22,383 nt of DNA from Candidatus Peribacterales bacterium (GCA_021731345.1 JAKFXO010000110.1:1-22383), one strand, 5' to 3'; counted from the stretch's first letter, positions 7,924 to 15,239 are shown. Translations and numbers: made by a program. Notes: generated from the letters alone by a model not told the origin.

Positions 7924-8060
7924 AAAAAATGCGCGAAGCAATGGATCTCGCGTGCCCCATCGATGGAGCGCCACCTTGCCGGAAGGATAGTCCAGAAAAG
8001 GAAACTCGGAGGGTTGCCTTTCTTGCCCATAAACAAAAAGACCATTGCTGGTCTTTTTGT
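7924..8060 (+). ncRNA. Candidate small RNA ending at a strong terminator
   Basis: A terminator-quality hairpin at 8033-8060 stands about 240 bp beyond the terminator of the upstream gene, so it needs its own transcript. A weak promoter can be proposed: TTGATA (7892-7897), 17 nt, TGTAAA (7915-7920). The RNA would be about 130 nt and contain local pairings such as CGCGA/TCGCG and CCATCGATGG. I tested SRP RNA by eye; the GCCGGAAGGA segment is reminiscent, but the surrounding helix and conserved loop do not fit. The family is unknown. Confidence 0.3.
8033..8060. terminator. Bidirectional intrinsic terminator hairpin
   Basis: ACAAAAAGACC (8033-8043) pairs perfectly with GGTCTTTTTGT (8050-8060) around the 6-nt loop attgct. 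The stem ends in an A run on one arm and a T run on the other, so it can act on either strand. Confidence 0.75.
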
Positions 8061-8123
8061 ATTTGTTTTCGCCTCCTCGGCTATCAACGAATGAATTGTA
8101 GAAAACTTTCGCTGAGCCTTCGT

Positions 8124-8450
8124 GCGGAGGGATAACGTGGGGGAGGAGCCCCTTATAACTCTACCTTGCTAAGGTCTCTTATTTCTCCTCGTGACCAGAC
8201 GAAGTCCCCGTACCGGTTCGTCGCGCGGTGCCAAAGGCTCCGGGAGAACACTGGGGAGAAAGGTGGCACCCCCTGGAACTCACTCATATCCAAAGGGCGT
8301 CATCGCAGAGTAGAGAGGGTGGTATCCATGCGTGGATGGACATCACCCTCTCCTCTTACATCGGAGGCCGTTATCCTCGGGTCCGATGCGGTTGGTGGTG
8401 TGAAGGATCTTGTTTGCTGTGTGTTTGTATGGGTGCCGGGCGTCCCCGGC
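8124..8450 (+). ncRNA. Candidate structured RNA with a possible long-range pseudoknot
   Basis: Perfect stems seen by eye: GACGAA (8198-8203) with TTCGTC (8217-8222); GGTGCCA (8227-8233) with TGGCACC (8264-8270); GAGAGGGTG (8313-8321) with CACCCTCTC (8344-8352), enclosing ATCCA/TGGAT around tgcg; CATCGGA (8359-8365) with TCCGATG (8382-8388). The loop of the last stem holds CGTTATCCT (8369-8377), complementary over 9 positions (one G-T) to GGGATAACG at 8129-8137, which would close the domain as a pseudoknot. A 6-bp GC hairpin (8435-8440 with 8445-8450) followed by a GT-rich tail may end the transcript. It does not match tmRNA, RNase P RNA, 6S RNA or a riboswitch that I know. The strand is assumed and no clear promoter was found. 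Confidence 0.35.
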
Positions 8451-8591
8451 TATGTGTTTGTGTGTGTTCGATTTCCTCTGTTTTGGAAGAAATCATGTCA
8501 TTGTAGTCGGCTTAAGAATTTACACAAGGTTTTACACTGGCAGATTCAAGATAATGTGTTGTTGTATAAAAGATGTATTCGCTGACTCCCC

Positions 8592-8600
8592 TGCTATAGT
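8592..8600 (+). promoter_or_regulatory. Extended -10 promoter (TGCTATAGT)
   Basis: TATAGT with a TG extension ends 6 nt before the ATG at 8607. The usual distance to the transcription start places +1 at or next to the A of the ATG, making this the clearest leaderless candidate in the window. Confidence 0.6.
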
Positions 8601-8606
8601 GCGCGC

Positions 8607-10013
8607 ATGTTCCTAGGGATCCTGCACAAATTCCGCATTCTGATTGCCGTCGCAGTCGGTATCGCAGTGGCTCTCGCTGCTGCCATTGGTATTTTTCTCA
8701 GTCTGAAAGTTGATCCGAAAACACTCAGCTTGGCAGATCGTACTGACCCGTCACGAACGCTGGTCTACGTCTCCACGACAGACAGGCAAACCCTGCTCAA
8801 GGCACTGGAGCGCTTTGCTCCACTCCTGAATGGCATCGGCCCGACTGACGCAGATATCACCAATGCTGACCGCTACGAGTTCGCGCTCCTCCGCTCAGGC
8901 TCTGGCACAGTAGACTGGACGATGTATGGCAAACAAGAAAAAGAAGGAACGCATGTCACTCTCGTATCCCGCAATGATCCTTCTCTCTTCCTCGACATTG
9001 CCGATCGCAAGTCATCTCTTGCCTACACGCCACTCTTTGCATATACGTCAAAAGCCGATGGATCATTTGTATGGTTTCGACCAGATGTACTCGCAATCCC
9101 ACGTTCGGATAGTGGGGACATCGCCCGTGCACTACTCACTCCATATAAGGAGGGAATGTTGATACTGGATGCTGTAGGTCGTGGCAGATTGATGCTGAAG
9201 GGCCAAGCAAGTGCAGGACAAGGAGGTATTGCTGATGTCACGAAAGGCGATGTGCCGCTTGTGGGTCTCTCGCTCTCCGATCCTTCACGGATACTTTCAG
9301 ACGTTGCAGCTGCACTGAACGAAAAAAATCCTTCACTCTTAGAAGGAATCACAGGCATTGCAAAAGCACGATTGGAAAAAACAACAGGATCAACTGACAT
9401 CACGAGTCTCGGAAAAGACCTCCTCGCAGGGCCGCTGAGTATTGTGATGCAAAGAGGTGAAGCAGGAACGGTGGTAGTTATTGCAGGAACTGCATCACAC
9501 GCAAAAGTGATCGATGCATGGCTCAAAAAGATTGCATCGGTGATGACCGAAGGAAGTGTCAGACGTCAGGAATTTTTTCAGAAGGAATACACGAAAGTTG
9601 ATGTCACGGCAGATGAAGCCAGTGGCATCAGTGATACAGGTGACTATAAAGGATGGATGATGAAACGACTCGGAGCTGCGAGTGACGACCCTATTATTAT
9701 TGCAGTATCTGGACGAAAATTCATGGTTGGCAATGATGAATCTCTCATCAAAACAACGATAGACGGACAGACTGCACACGCAGGACTCGTAAGTGGCACT
9801 GCGGACATCGCATGGCTCTCCAGTGAAACTGAGCGACGACTCCCCTTTCTTGAACCAGTACGACCAACGCTAGAGGCTTTACTCGGTCCATCGCCCTCAC
9901 GCCTGACGTGGCACGCAACGCAGATTGCAGGCGGCATGGCACTCGAATGGACGCTCACAAGCGCCTCTCCGGTCCAGAATGGCGTTCTGCTACAAAAAAA
10001 CGTCCGTCCTTGA
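8607..10013 (+). CDS. Unrecognised membrane-anchored extracytoplasmic protein
   Basis: The 468-residue product has a short N-terminus, one transmembrane helix (ILIAVAVGIAVALAAAIGIF) and a large domain of about 430 residues that should lie outside the membrane. I do not recognise a family with confidence. The general pattern, with an anchored protein, DRTDPSRTLVYVSTTDRQTL near the start and internally similar halves containing GLSLSDPSRIL and GTADIAWLS, is reminiscent of the DUF3352-type proteins of other bacteria, but I would not assign it. No catalytic motif stands out and cysteines are absent from the domain. It is transcribed from its own leaderless-type promoter and followed, 64 nt later, by secF. 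A role in secretion or envelope quality control is only suggested by that neighbour. Confidence 0.7.
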   Translation: MFLGILHKFRILIAVAVGIAVALAAAIGIFLSLKVDPKTLSLADRTDPSRTLVYVSTTDRQTLLKALERFAPLLNGIGPTDADITNADRYEFALLRSGSGTVDWTMYGKQEKEGTHVTLVSRNDPSLFLDIADRKSSLAYTPLFAYTSKADGSFVWFRPDVLAIPRSDSGDIARALLTPYKEGMLILDAVGRGRLMLKGQASAGQGGIADVTKGDVPLVGLSLSDPSRILSDVAAALNEKNPSLLEGITGIAKARLEKTTGSTDITSLGKDLLAGPLSIVMQRGEAGTVVVIAGTASHAKVIDAWLKKIASVMTEGSVRRQEFFQKEYTKVDVTADEASGISDTGDYKGWMMKRLGAASDDPIIIAVSGRKFMVGNDESLIKTTIDGQTAHAGLVSGTADIAWLSSETERRLPFLEPVRPTLEALLGPSPSRLTWHATQIAGGMALEWTLTSASPVQNGVLLQKNVRP

Positions 10014-10077
10014 CGTACTAGTAAATTGACGAAAGCCGCGCTACCCTTTGTCCCGCATCCTCCTTAACTAAACCACA

Positions 10078-10983
10078 ATGAAAGAATTTGATTTCCTCCG
10101 GCCCGCTAAGTACTTCTTTGCGATCTCAGCAATAGCTACATTTGCGAGCATCGTCCTCGTATTCGTACCGGGACCACGCTACTCCATCGAATTTACAGGT
10201 GGTACGCGATCAGAATTAGCTGTCCCAGCCGACAAGACTCAAGAAGATGTCCTCGCAGCTTTCACATCATTTGAAAAAACGAATCTTGTGCCAACGGTAA
10301 ACAAGATGCAAAACGGAAATTTCCTCGTGCGCATGAAAGGCATTGATAATGCACAGCACACGGAACTTCTAACGCACCTCAAGACAAAGTTGGGAGATTT
10401 TTCAGAGGTACAGTACACAACCATCGGACCCACGGTTGGATCTACGCTGAAGGTCCGTGCTTTCTACGCACTGATTACTGCATCTATTGGTATTATCATT
10501 TTCGTCGCTATTGCGTTTCGTAAAATTCCTCGCCGCTACAGTCCATGGAAATTCGGCCTTGCTGCAGTAGCAACACTGCTCCATGACGTAATGGTCACAG
10601 TGGGTATTTTCATTATTCTCGGTAAATTTACTCACTTCGAAGTAGACACGCTCTTCGTCACAGCCCTGCTCACAATTCTTGGTTATTCAGTCAACGATAC
10701 CATCATCATCTTCGATCGTATTCGCGACAACTTGTTCATGCAGGAGCGCAAAGAGGATTTTGCAACGATTGCGAATCGTTCTGTGAACCAGACATGGAAG
10801 CGCTCTTGCTACACATCAGGCTCAACTTTGATCATGCTCCTTGCGCTGTTCTTGCTCGGTAGCGAATCGATTCAGTGGTTTGTGCTGACGCTGTTCACAG
10901 GTATTTTGCTAGGAACTTACTCTTCCATATTCGTTGCGACTCCGCTGCTCGTCTACTGGAACAAGCCTCAGCAACATCATTAA
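10078..10983 (+). CDS. secF: Protein translocase subunit SecF
   Basis: SecF works with SecD as a proton-driven accessory of the SecYEG channel. The 301-residue length fits. The protein has a first transmembrane helix after DFLRPAKYFFAISAIA, the family segment YSIEFTGGTRSELAVP, a periplasmic domain of about 90 residues, then five helices carrying LLHDVMVTVGIFIILG, LTILGYSVNDTIIIFDRIRD (the conserved D-rich block) and a final TLFTGILLGTYSSIFVATPL. No secD is adjacent; in many bacteria secD precedes or is fused to secF. No Shine-Dalgarno or convincing promoter lies in the 64-nt gap, so it may be read from the upstream gene. Trigger factor follows after 57 nt. Confidence 0.93.
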   Translation: MKEFDFLRPAKYFFAISAIATFASIVLVFVPGPRYSIEFTGGTRSELAVPADKTQEDVLAAFTSFEKTNLVPTVNKMQNGNFLVRMKGIDNAQHTELLTHLKTKLGDFSEVQYTTIGPTVGSTLKVRAFYALITASIGIIIFVAIAFRKIPRRYSPWKFGLAAVATLLHDVMVTVGIFIILGKFTHFEVDTLFVTALLTILGYSVNDTIIIFDRIRDNLFMQERKEDFATIANRSVNQTWKRSCYTSGSTLIMLLALFLLGSESIQWFVLTLFTGILLGTYSSIFVATPLLVYWNKPQQHH

Positions 10984-11040
10984 ACCGTTCACGCCGTATC
11001 TGTAAAAAGCGCGGCGAAGTAGCCTTTCCTTTCGTATCCC

Positions 11041-12348
11041 ATGCCTATGGAAACCAAGATTGAGAAACTACCGCAGTCACGCATCCGCACACTGACGACC
11101 GTCACGGACGACGAGCGTTTGGAAGCCGAGAAACTTGCGTTGGCTTTTCTTGCCGAGCACGTAGACATCAAAGGTTTCCGCGTCGGAAAAGCTCCGGGTG
11201 ACATGGTTCGCAGTCGCGTCGGTGAGGAAAAGCTGACTGAGGAAACTGTTCGCGCCCTGCTCCCAAAGGTACTGAAAGAAGCCATCGAGAAAAGCGGCGC
11301 CAAGCCGATCTTGCGTCCGGCTGCCAGCGTGACGTCTACAAAACCTCTTACGATCGCTCTCACATTCGTCGAGCGTCCACCGGTTACTCTCAAGAAGCCT
11401 GATTCCATCAAGATCGAGAAGAAAACGTTTACGGAATCCACAGATGCCGAAGTGGAATCTTTTATTCGCAAAATCCTCATTCAGGATCGCGCAGAAACTC
11501 CAGTGGAACGTGCTGCGAAAAGCGGTGATCTCGTGAACCTTGCGATGGTTGCAAGCAAAAAAGGAAAGCCGGTGGAAGAGCTTACTGTTGGTCACTACAA
11601 CCTCGTGATCGGTTCCGAAGATCTCCTCCCACAGCTTGATACGCACGCAACAGGCATGAAGAAGGGCGACAAAAAGACAGTTGATGTGACGTTCCCAAAA
11701 GAGCACGACATCCCAGCTATCCGCGGTGAAAAAATTTCGATCGAGATGACGGCAAAAGGAGTCTCTGAGATCAAGCTTCCGGAACTGACACAGGAATATT
11801 TGAAGACACGCCTCGGCTCCGACATGATGCCAGACGCTTTCCGCGCTGATGTGAAGAAAATGCTTCTTGATCGTAAGAAGTCTGAGGAAATGAAGCGTCG
11901 TGAGGAAGACCTGTACGAAAAAGTCCGTGGCGCCACGCAGGTGGACGTTGCTCCGGAAATTTTGGACGCAGAAGTCCAGGATATGGTGCAGGATTTACAT
12001 GGCCGTCTCGAACAGCAGAAGATTTCGATGGATGACTGGCTCAAGGCAACCGGCAAAGACCCGAAGTCCGTGGTCGATGAGATGAAGCAGATCGCCGGAG
12101 GCCGTATTGTCCTCAGGTTCGGTATGCAGGAGCTTGCTGGAAAGCTGAACATTGATGCCGATCCAAAGCTCATGGAAGTGAATCTTGCCGCTGCACGAAA
12201 GAACTCCGCAGATGCAGGTCAGCCAATCCCAGAAGAAGAACTGAAAGCTGGAGGCTCTGTCTACGAGCAAATCCGCTTTGATCTCCGTATGCAGGCGCTT
12301 GTCGGCAACATGATCAATGATGAGGCTCCGAAGGCAAAAGCTGCGTAA
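11041..12348 (+). CDS. tig: Trigger factor, ribosome-associated chaperone
   Basis: Trigger factor binds near the ribosomal exit tunnel and shields nascent chains. The 435-residue protein has the three family domains. The N-terminal ribosome-binding domain carries the docking signature GFRVGKAP at about residues 45-52. The FKBP-like prolyl isomerase domain (about 160-245) includes GDLVNLAMV, a VIGSEDLLPQLDTHATGMKK segment and VTFPKEHDIPAIRGEKISIE. A helical C-terminal substrate-binding domain follows, ending in an Ala/Lys-rich tail. The start ATG is preceded by a pyrimidine-rich stretch (cctttcctttcgtatccc) and no Shine-Dalgarno. Its stop codon is only 3 bp from the stop of the convergent stringent-response gene. 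Confidence 0.93.
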   Translation: MPMETKIEKLPQSRIRTLTTVTDDERLEAEKLALAFLAEHVDIKGFRVGKAPGDMVRSRVGEEKLTEETVRALLPKVLKEAIEKSGAKPILRPAASVTSTKPLTIALTFVERPPVTLKKPDSIKIEKKTFTESTDAEVESFIRKILIQDRAETPVERAAKSGDLVNLAMVASKKGKPVEELTVGHYNLVIGSEDLLPQLDTHATGMKKGDKKTVDVTFPKEHDIPAIRGEKISIEMTAKGVSEIKLPELTQEYLKTRLGSDMMPDAFRADVKKMLLDRKKSEEMKRREEDLYEKVRGATQVDVAPEILDAEVQDMVQDLHGRLEQQKISMDDWLKATGKDPKSVVDEMKQIAGGRIVLRFGMQELAGKLNIDADPKLMEVNLAAARKNSADAGQPIPEEELKAGGSVYEQIRFDLRMQALVGNMINDEAPKAKAA

Positions 12349-12351
12349 GCT

Positions 12352-14274
12352 TTAGACTTTCCAGAACATCTTCATCTTCCGTTCCGGATTGGATGCTTTC
12401 ACCATGTGACAGTCGTTCCGATGCACGTTGACCATGCCGTTTCTGGTGACGATGCCGACAATCTTCTCAGGTTTTGGATCACTGATGTCCGCACCACAAC
12501 ACTTCGCAAAGCGATACGGCATCGTGAGTGCTTGCCCCTCAATACCAACACGATCTTTTTTAGGGGCAGGTGGAGCCTTGGATCCGCGTGACTTGGTTTG
12601 TACCGGACGCGGCGGAACGTGACGCAAAATGGAGGATGTACGTACAGAGCCCATGCCGATCTTCACGAGTTGATCCTCGCGTTCTTTCTGATTCAGAGTC
12701 TTGCCTTCAAAGTGCGCAAGTTCCGTGAGGTCATTATCCAAAACCGGCTGTCCGCGCGTTTTCAGCTCAGAGTTCACCATCTCTCGTCCCTTGGCTAAAA
12801 ATTCGGAACGATTGTGTGAAAAGAAATACGCCTTCAGTTTTGACCGGCCAGACGGAGTGACGAGTTCCTCAAGCCACTGCAGTGTAGGACGTGGGTGTTT
12901 GTTGGTAAGAATTTCCACAACGTCGCCGTTTTCCAATTTGTAGGAAATGGGAACAATGGCACCGTTCACGCGTGCGGACTTATATTTAAGTCCAAGATCG
13001 GTGTGCAGGTTGAATGCAAAATCGAGAGGCGTTCCACCGTCAGGAAGTTCGATGATGTCTCCGCGAGGTGTCAGCACATAGATGTGATCAACGAGCGTCA
13101 TGTTTTCACCGGCGCGTACTTTGTCTCCGACGGATTGCTGCTTCAAAAGCACATCCGAAAGCTCCATTTGCTTCACAGAATTCATGACCCTATTCCCCTT
13201 CTCTCCTTCTTTTTCTTTGTACATCCAGTGCGCTGCAATACCGTACTCGGCTTCACGGTGCATGTCGGCCGTACGAATCTGCACTTCCACCATGACGTCT
13301 TTCGGCGCCTGCGGCAGGCCAATCAAGCACGTATGGAGTGACTGATAACCGTTCGGCTTCGGGAAAGAGATGTAATCCTTAAATCTGTGTGAGATCGGCG
13401 TCGCAAGTTGATGGAGTAGTCCTAGTGCTTGATAACAATCAGGCACAGATTTTACGACGACACGAATGGCAAAGAGGTCCGTGATTTTCTCAAGCGACGT
13501 CACACTCTTCATGTGCATTTTCTGGAAGATGCTGTAGCTCTGCTTCTGACGAGCCATCACCTGAGCATCGATCCCCTGTTCCTTGAGGAATATCTTCAGC
13601 TTTTCCGATGATCGCTCCAAAAACTGTCCATGCTCTGAGTGCAGACGCTTGAGCTGAATGCCGATGTTATGTGCATCCGTGGGGTAGCACTCCGGAAACG
13701 CTGATTTTTCGAGACGATACTTCAGCGCATAGATACCGAGACGTGCCGCAACCGGTGCAAAGAGCTGAAGCGACTGCCTACACAGGCGCATACGATATTC
13801 AGACTTCACATGCGTCAGCTGCTCCATAAGCACACACGCAACCGAGAGTGCCGTCAGAAGAACGCGCACGTCATCGGCAACAGAGACGAGCATGATCTTC
13901 ATGTCATCAACGGATTTCCTCCAGTCCGTGGTGTAAAGGTGAGAGAGAAGATGAATGCGACTCACGATGTCACGAACCGGACGACCAAACTCTTTGCCGA
14001 TATCCGCAATGGACGCCTCGGGTACCTTCAGCGCATGCTGCAAGACTGCGGCGACGATAGCATCTTCATCCGGACAGAACTCAGCCAGAAACTGTGCCGT
14101 CTTCACGGCATGATCGTAGAGAGTGATTTGTGGCAAAAGATCCATCGTCCTGTCCCCATACAACGTGGATGCATACGTCAAAGCCTTCACCAGTCGCCTC
14201 TCATCCACACTGGGCACCAGATCACGAATGATTTCGATCGACTTTCTCCCGGTAGCGGCCACAAGACTTTCCAT
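12352..14274 (-). CDS. relA: RelA/SpoT-family (p)ppGpp synthetase with degenerate hydrolase domain
   Basis: These enzymes make the alarmone (p)ppGpp from ATP and GDP/GTP. From the ATG at 14274 the product is 640 residues. Residues 30-160 match the HD hydrolase fold, but the catalytic HD of the usual HDxxED block is replaced (VLQHALKVPEAS, 78-89) and the LADRLHNMR helix reads LSVACVLMEQL, so hydrolysis is probably lost. The synthetase (about 240-355) looks intact: YSIFQKM, ITDLFAIRVVV with D266, RFKD at 297-300, FPKPNGYQSLHT and EVQIRTADMHREAEYGIAAH with E330. A TGS domain (about 392-455), a helical linker and a zinc-finger-like end (AKCC at 590-593 and HRNDCH) follow. No C-terminal ACT domain is present. 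The start is supported by an extended -10 box ending 10 nt upstream. Confidence 0.9.
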   Translation of the reverse strand: MESLVAATGRKSIEIIRDLVPSVDERRLVKALTYASTLYGDRTMDLLPQITLYDHAVKTAQFLAEFCPDEDAIVAAVLQHALKVPEASIADIGKEFGRPVRDIVSRIHLLSHLYTTDWRKSVDDMKIMLVSVADDVRVLLTALSVACVLMEQLTHVKSEYRMRLCRQSLQLFAPVAARLGIYALKYRLEKSAFPECYPTDAHNIGIQLKRLHSEHGQFLERSSEKLKIFLKEQGIDAQVMARQKQSYSIFQKMHMKSVTSLEKITDLFAIRVVVKSVPDCYQALGLLHQLATPISHRFKDYISFPKPNGYQSLHTCLIGLPQAPKDVMVEVQIRTADMHREAEYGIAAHWMYKEKEGEKGNRVMNSVKQMELSDVLLKQQSVGDKVRAGENMTLVDHIYVLTPRGDIIELPDGGTPLDFAFNLHTDLGLKYKSARVNGAIVPISYKLENGDVVEILTNKHPRPTLQWLEELVTPSGRSKLKAYFFSHNRSEFLAKGREMVNSELKTRGQPVLDNDLTELAHFEGKTLNQKEREDQLVKIGMGSVRTSSILRHVPPRPVQTKSRGSKAPPAPKKDRVGIEGQALTMPYRFAKCCGADISDPKPEKIVGIVTRNGMVNVHRNDCHMVKASNPERKMKMFWKV

Positions 14275-14284
14275 GGAGACGGCA

Positions 14285-14293
14285 AGTATACCA
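14285..14293 (-). promoter_or_regulatory. Extended -10 promoter of the relA-type gene
   Basis: TGGTATACT on the minus strand has a TATACT hexamer with TG extension. It ends 10 nt before the ATG at 14274, predicting a leader of about 4 nt. No -35 box is visible. Confidence 0.55.
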
Positions 14294-14343
14294 CTCTTGC
14301 AGGCCTTTCGGCTCCTCGTAGGGACAATCTTCGGAAAGATCCG

Positions 14344-14372
14344 TTGACATTGGAGGGTAACTCGATTATATT
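14344..14372 (+). promoter_or_regulatory. Sigma-70-type promoter of rplJ-rplL
   Basis: A perfect TTGACA (14344-14349), a 17-nt spacer and TATATT (14367-14372) form the strongest promoter in the window. Transcription should start near 14379, giving a 200-nt leader before rplJ. Confidence 0.85.
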
Positions 14373-14378
14373 TGGCGC

Positions 14379-14517
14379 ACATCCGAAGACCGGAGGTAGT
14401 AGGCCCCAGGCTTACGGTAAACCCTCCCGAGGAATACAGCAGCGCTCATCCGGCCCCGGCTTGGTGAATCGTGCCGTGTTCCTCGCTGGTCTCCCGGGTG
14501 TGAGACCAGTTTTTTTT
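14379..14517 (+). promoter_or_regulatory. L10 leader (autoregulatory rplJ 5' UTR)
   Basis: The leader carries the CCGAAGACCGGAGG and CCCGAGGAAUACAG segments I associate with L10 leaders, placed just before rplJ. Stems visible: GGAGG (14392-14396) with CCTCC (14423-14427); CGAGGAATAC (14428-14437) with GTGTTCCTCG (14476-14485, one G-T), which closes a domain directly abutting the terminator at 14486. Known L10 leaders bind the L10-L12 complex and attenuate the operon; the same mechanism is inferred here. Confidence 0.75.
14486..14517 (+). terminator. Attenuator terminator in the rplJ leader
   Basis: CTGGTCTC (14486-14493) pairs perfectly with GAGACCAG (14502-14509) around an 8-nt loop, followed by eight T (14510-14517). 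It lies 63 nt before the rplJ start, so transcription must pass it to express the operon. Confidence 0.85.
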
Positions 14518-14540
14518 AGCCCAAAAGCTTCAAGAAGCCA

Positions 14541-14566
14541 GGTTCTCCGCCCAGGAACCCTTTTTT
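14541..14566 (+). terminator. Second hairpin with a T run just before rplJ
   Basis: GGTTC (14541-14545) pairs with GAACC (14555-14559), then C and six T. It is weaker than the preceding attenuator and ends 13 nt before the ATG. It may be a back-up terminator or a structure hiding the start. Confidence 0.45.
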
Positions 14567-14579
14567 CTTAACCTCCCCC

Positions 14580-15197
14580 ATGGCTCTCTCCCGCTCCCAG
14601 AAAGAAGATCAGGTCAAAGTCCTGACCGACAAGATGAAGAACGCCTCCTCGGTGATCTTCACTCATTACCTCGGTCTGACCGTGGCTGACATCACAACGC
14701 TCCGCTCCCACCTACGCAAAGAAGAGGCTGAGATGCAGGTCGCCAAGAAGTCCCTCATCCAGATCGCCGCGAAGAACGCGAATGCTCCAGAGGTTGATGA
14801 CAGCATCATCCCAGGTGGTGTTGCGTGTATCTTCAGCTACAAGGAACCAACGGCTGGTGCAGCTATCACCCACAAATTCGCAAAAGATCATCCACAGATC
14901 AAGCTCGTTGGAGGCATCTTTGACGGCAAGATTCTCTCGGCTCAGGAAGCGTCTTCCATGGCCACGATCCCGTCCAAGCTCCAGCTCCTCGGCATGTTTA
15001 TGTCGATGTGTAACTCTCCGCTCACTCAGTTCGCATCCGCGGTCAGCAGCCCGCTCACCGGCTTTGCTCGTGCACTCTCCGAAATCTCCAAGAAAAAAGA
15101 ATCCGAAGCTCCAGCGCCAGTCGTCGCTGCAGCAGCACCTGCTGCCGCACCGGAGGCTCCAGCTGCAGAAGCTCCTGCTGCACCTGCAGCTGCCTAA
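14580..15197 (+). CDS. rplJ: 50S ribosomal protein L10
   Basis: L10 is the base of the ribosomal stalk and binds 23S rRNA and L7/L12 dimers. The 205-residue product shows the L10 pattern: an N-terminal rRNA-binding domain with VIFTHYLGLTVADITTLRSH, the RKEEAEMQVAKKSLIQIAA segment, KLVGGIFDGKILSAQEAS and IPSKLQLLGMFM, then the C-terminal helix that recruits L7/L12 (SPLTGFARALSEISKKK). After this helix there is an extra tail of about 30 residues made almost only of Ala, Pro and Glu, which typical bacterial L10 lacks. The start is preceded by ttaacctccccc rather than a Shine-Dalgarno. It is the first gene of rplJ-rplL; rplK-rplA are not upstream, where relA diverges instead. Confidence 0.93.
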   Translation: MALSRSQKEDQVKVLTDKMKNASSVIFTHYLGLTVADITTLRSHLRKEEAEMQVAKKSLIQIAAKNANAPEVDDSIIPGGVACIFSYKEPTAGAAITHKFAKDHPQIKLVGGIFDGKILSAQEASSMATIPSKLQLLGMFMSMCNSPLTQFASAVSSPLTGFARALSEISKKKESEAPAPVVAAAAPAAAPEAPAAEAPAAPAAA

Positions 15198-15239
15198 CCA
15201 CGCGATTAATCTTTTATTTTCCCCCTTCCCCTTTATCCC

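Larger units (their letters stand above)
7797..8606. other. Non-coding region of about 800 bp with several secondary-structure elements
   Basis: I find no convincing protein gene here. Open frames at 7855-8094 and 8166-8585 lack family resemblance and credible starts. The first part (7825-7883) holds three consecutive inverted repeats: CTAACT/AGTTAG, GGAAG/CTTCC around tgtg, and TTTGGCTT/AAGCCAAA around accg. A perfect 11-bp terminator-like hairpin sits at 8033-8060. From 8124 to 8390 a set of stems and a possible pseudoknot can be drawn, followed by a GC hairpin and a GT-rich tail at 8435-8468. The promoter of the next gene lies at 8592. This is the longest gene-free stretch in an otherwise dense window. 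Confidence 0.7.

Noticed and set aside
7960..8060. Possible SRP (4.5S) RNA because of a CCGGAAGG segment before a terminator
   Set aside because: The flanking bases do not form the conserved apical helix and asymmetric loop, and the 5' and 3' halves do not pair into a long rod.
7855..8094. Open frame of 79 codons overlapping the small-RNA candidate
   Set aside because: It runs through the strong terminator hairpin at 8033-8060, its composition looks random and no family resemblance is seen.
8313..8352. Possible T-box antiterminator because of a GAGGGTGGTAT stretch
   Set aside because: The invariant T-box sequence is not matched, the segment sits in a simple perfect hairpin, and no aminoacyl-tRNA synthetase or amino-acid gene follows.
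8166..8585. Open frame of 139 codons in the non-coding region
   Set aside because: Low-complexity and Cys/Val-rich translation of GT-rich DNA, no start context like the real genes, and it overlaps perfect RNA stems.
13810..14571. Long plus-strand open frame opposite relA and over the rplJ leader
   Set aside because: It is antisense to conserved RelA motifs, then crosses the L10 leader, its terminator and T runs; no family features.
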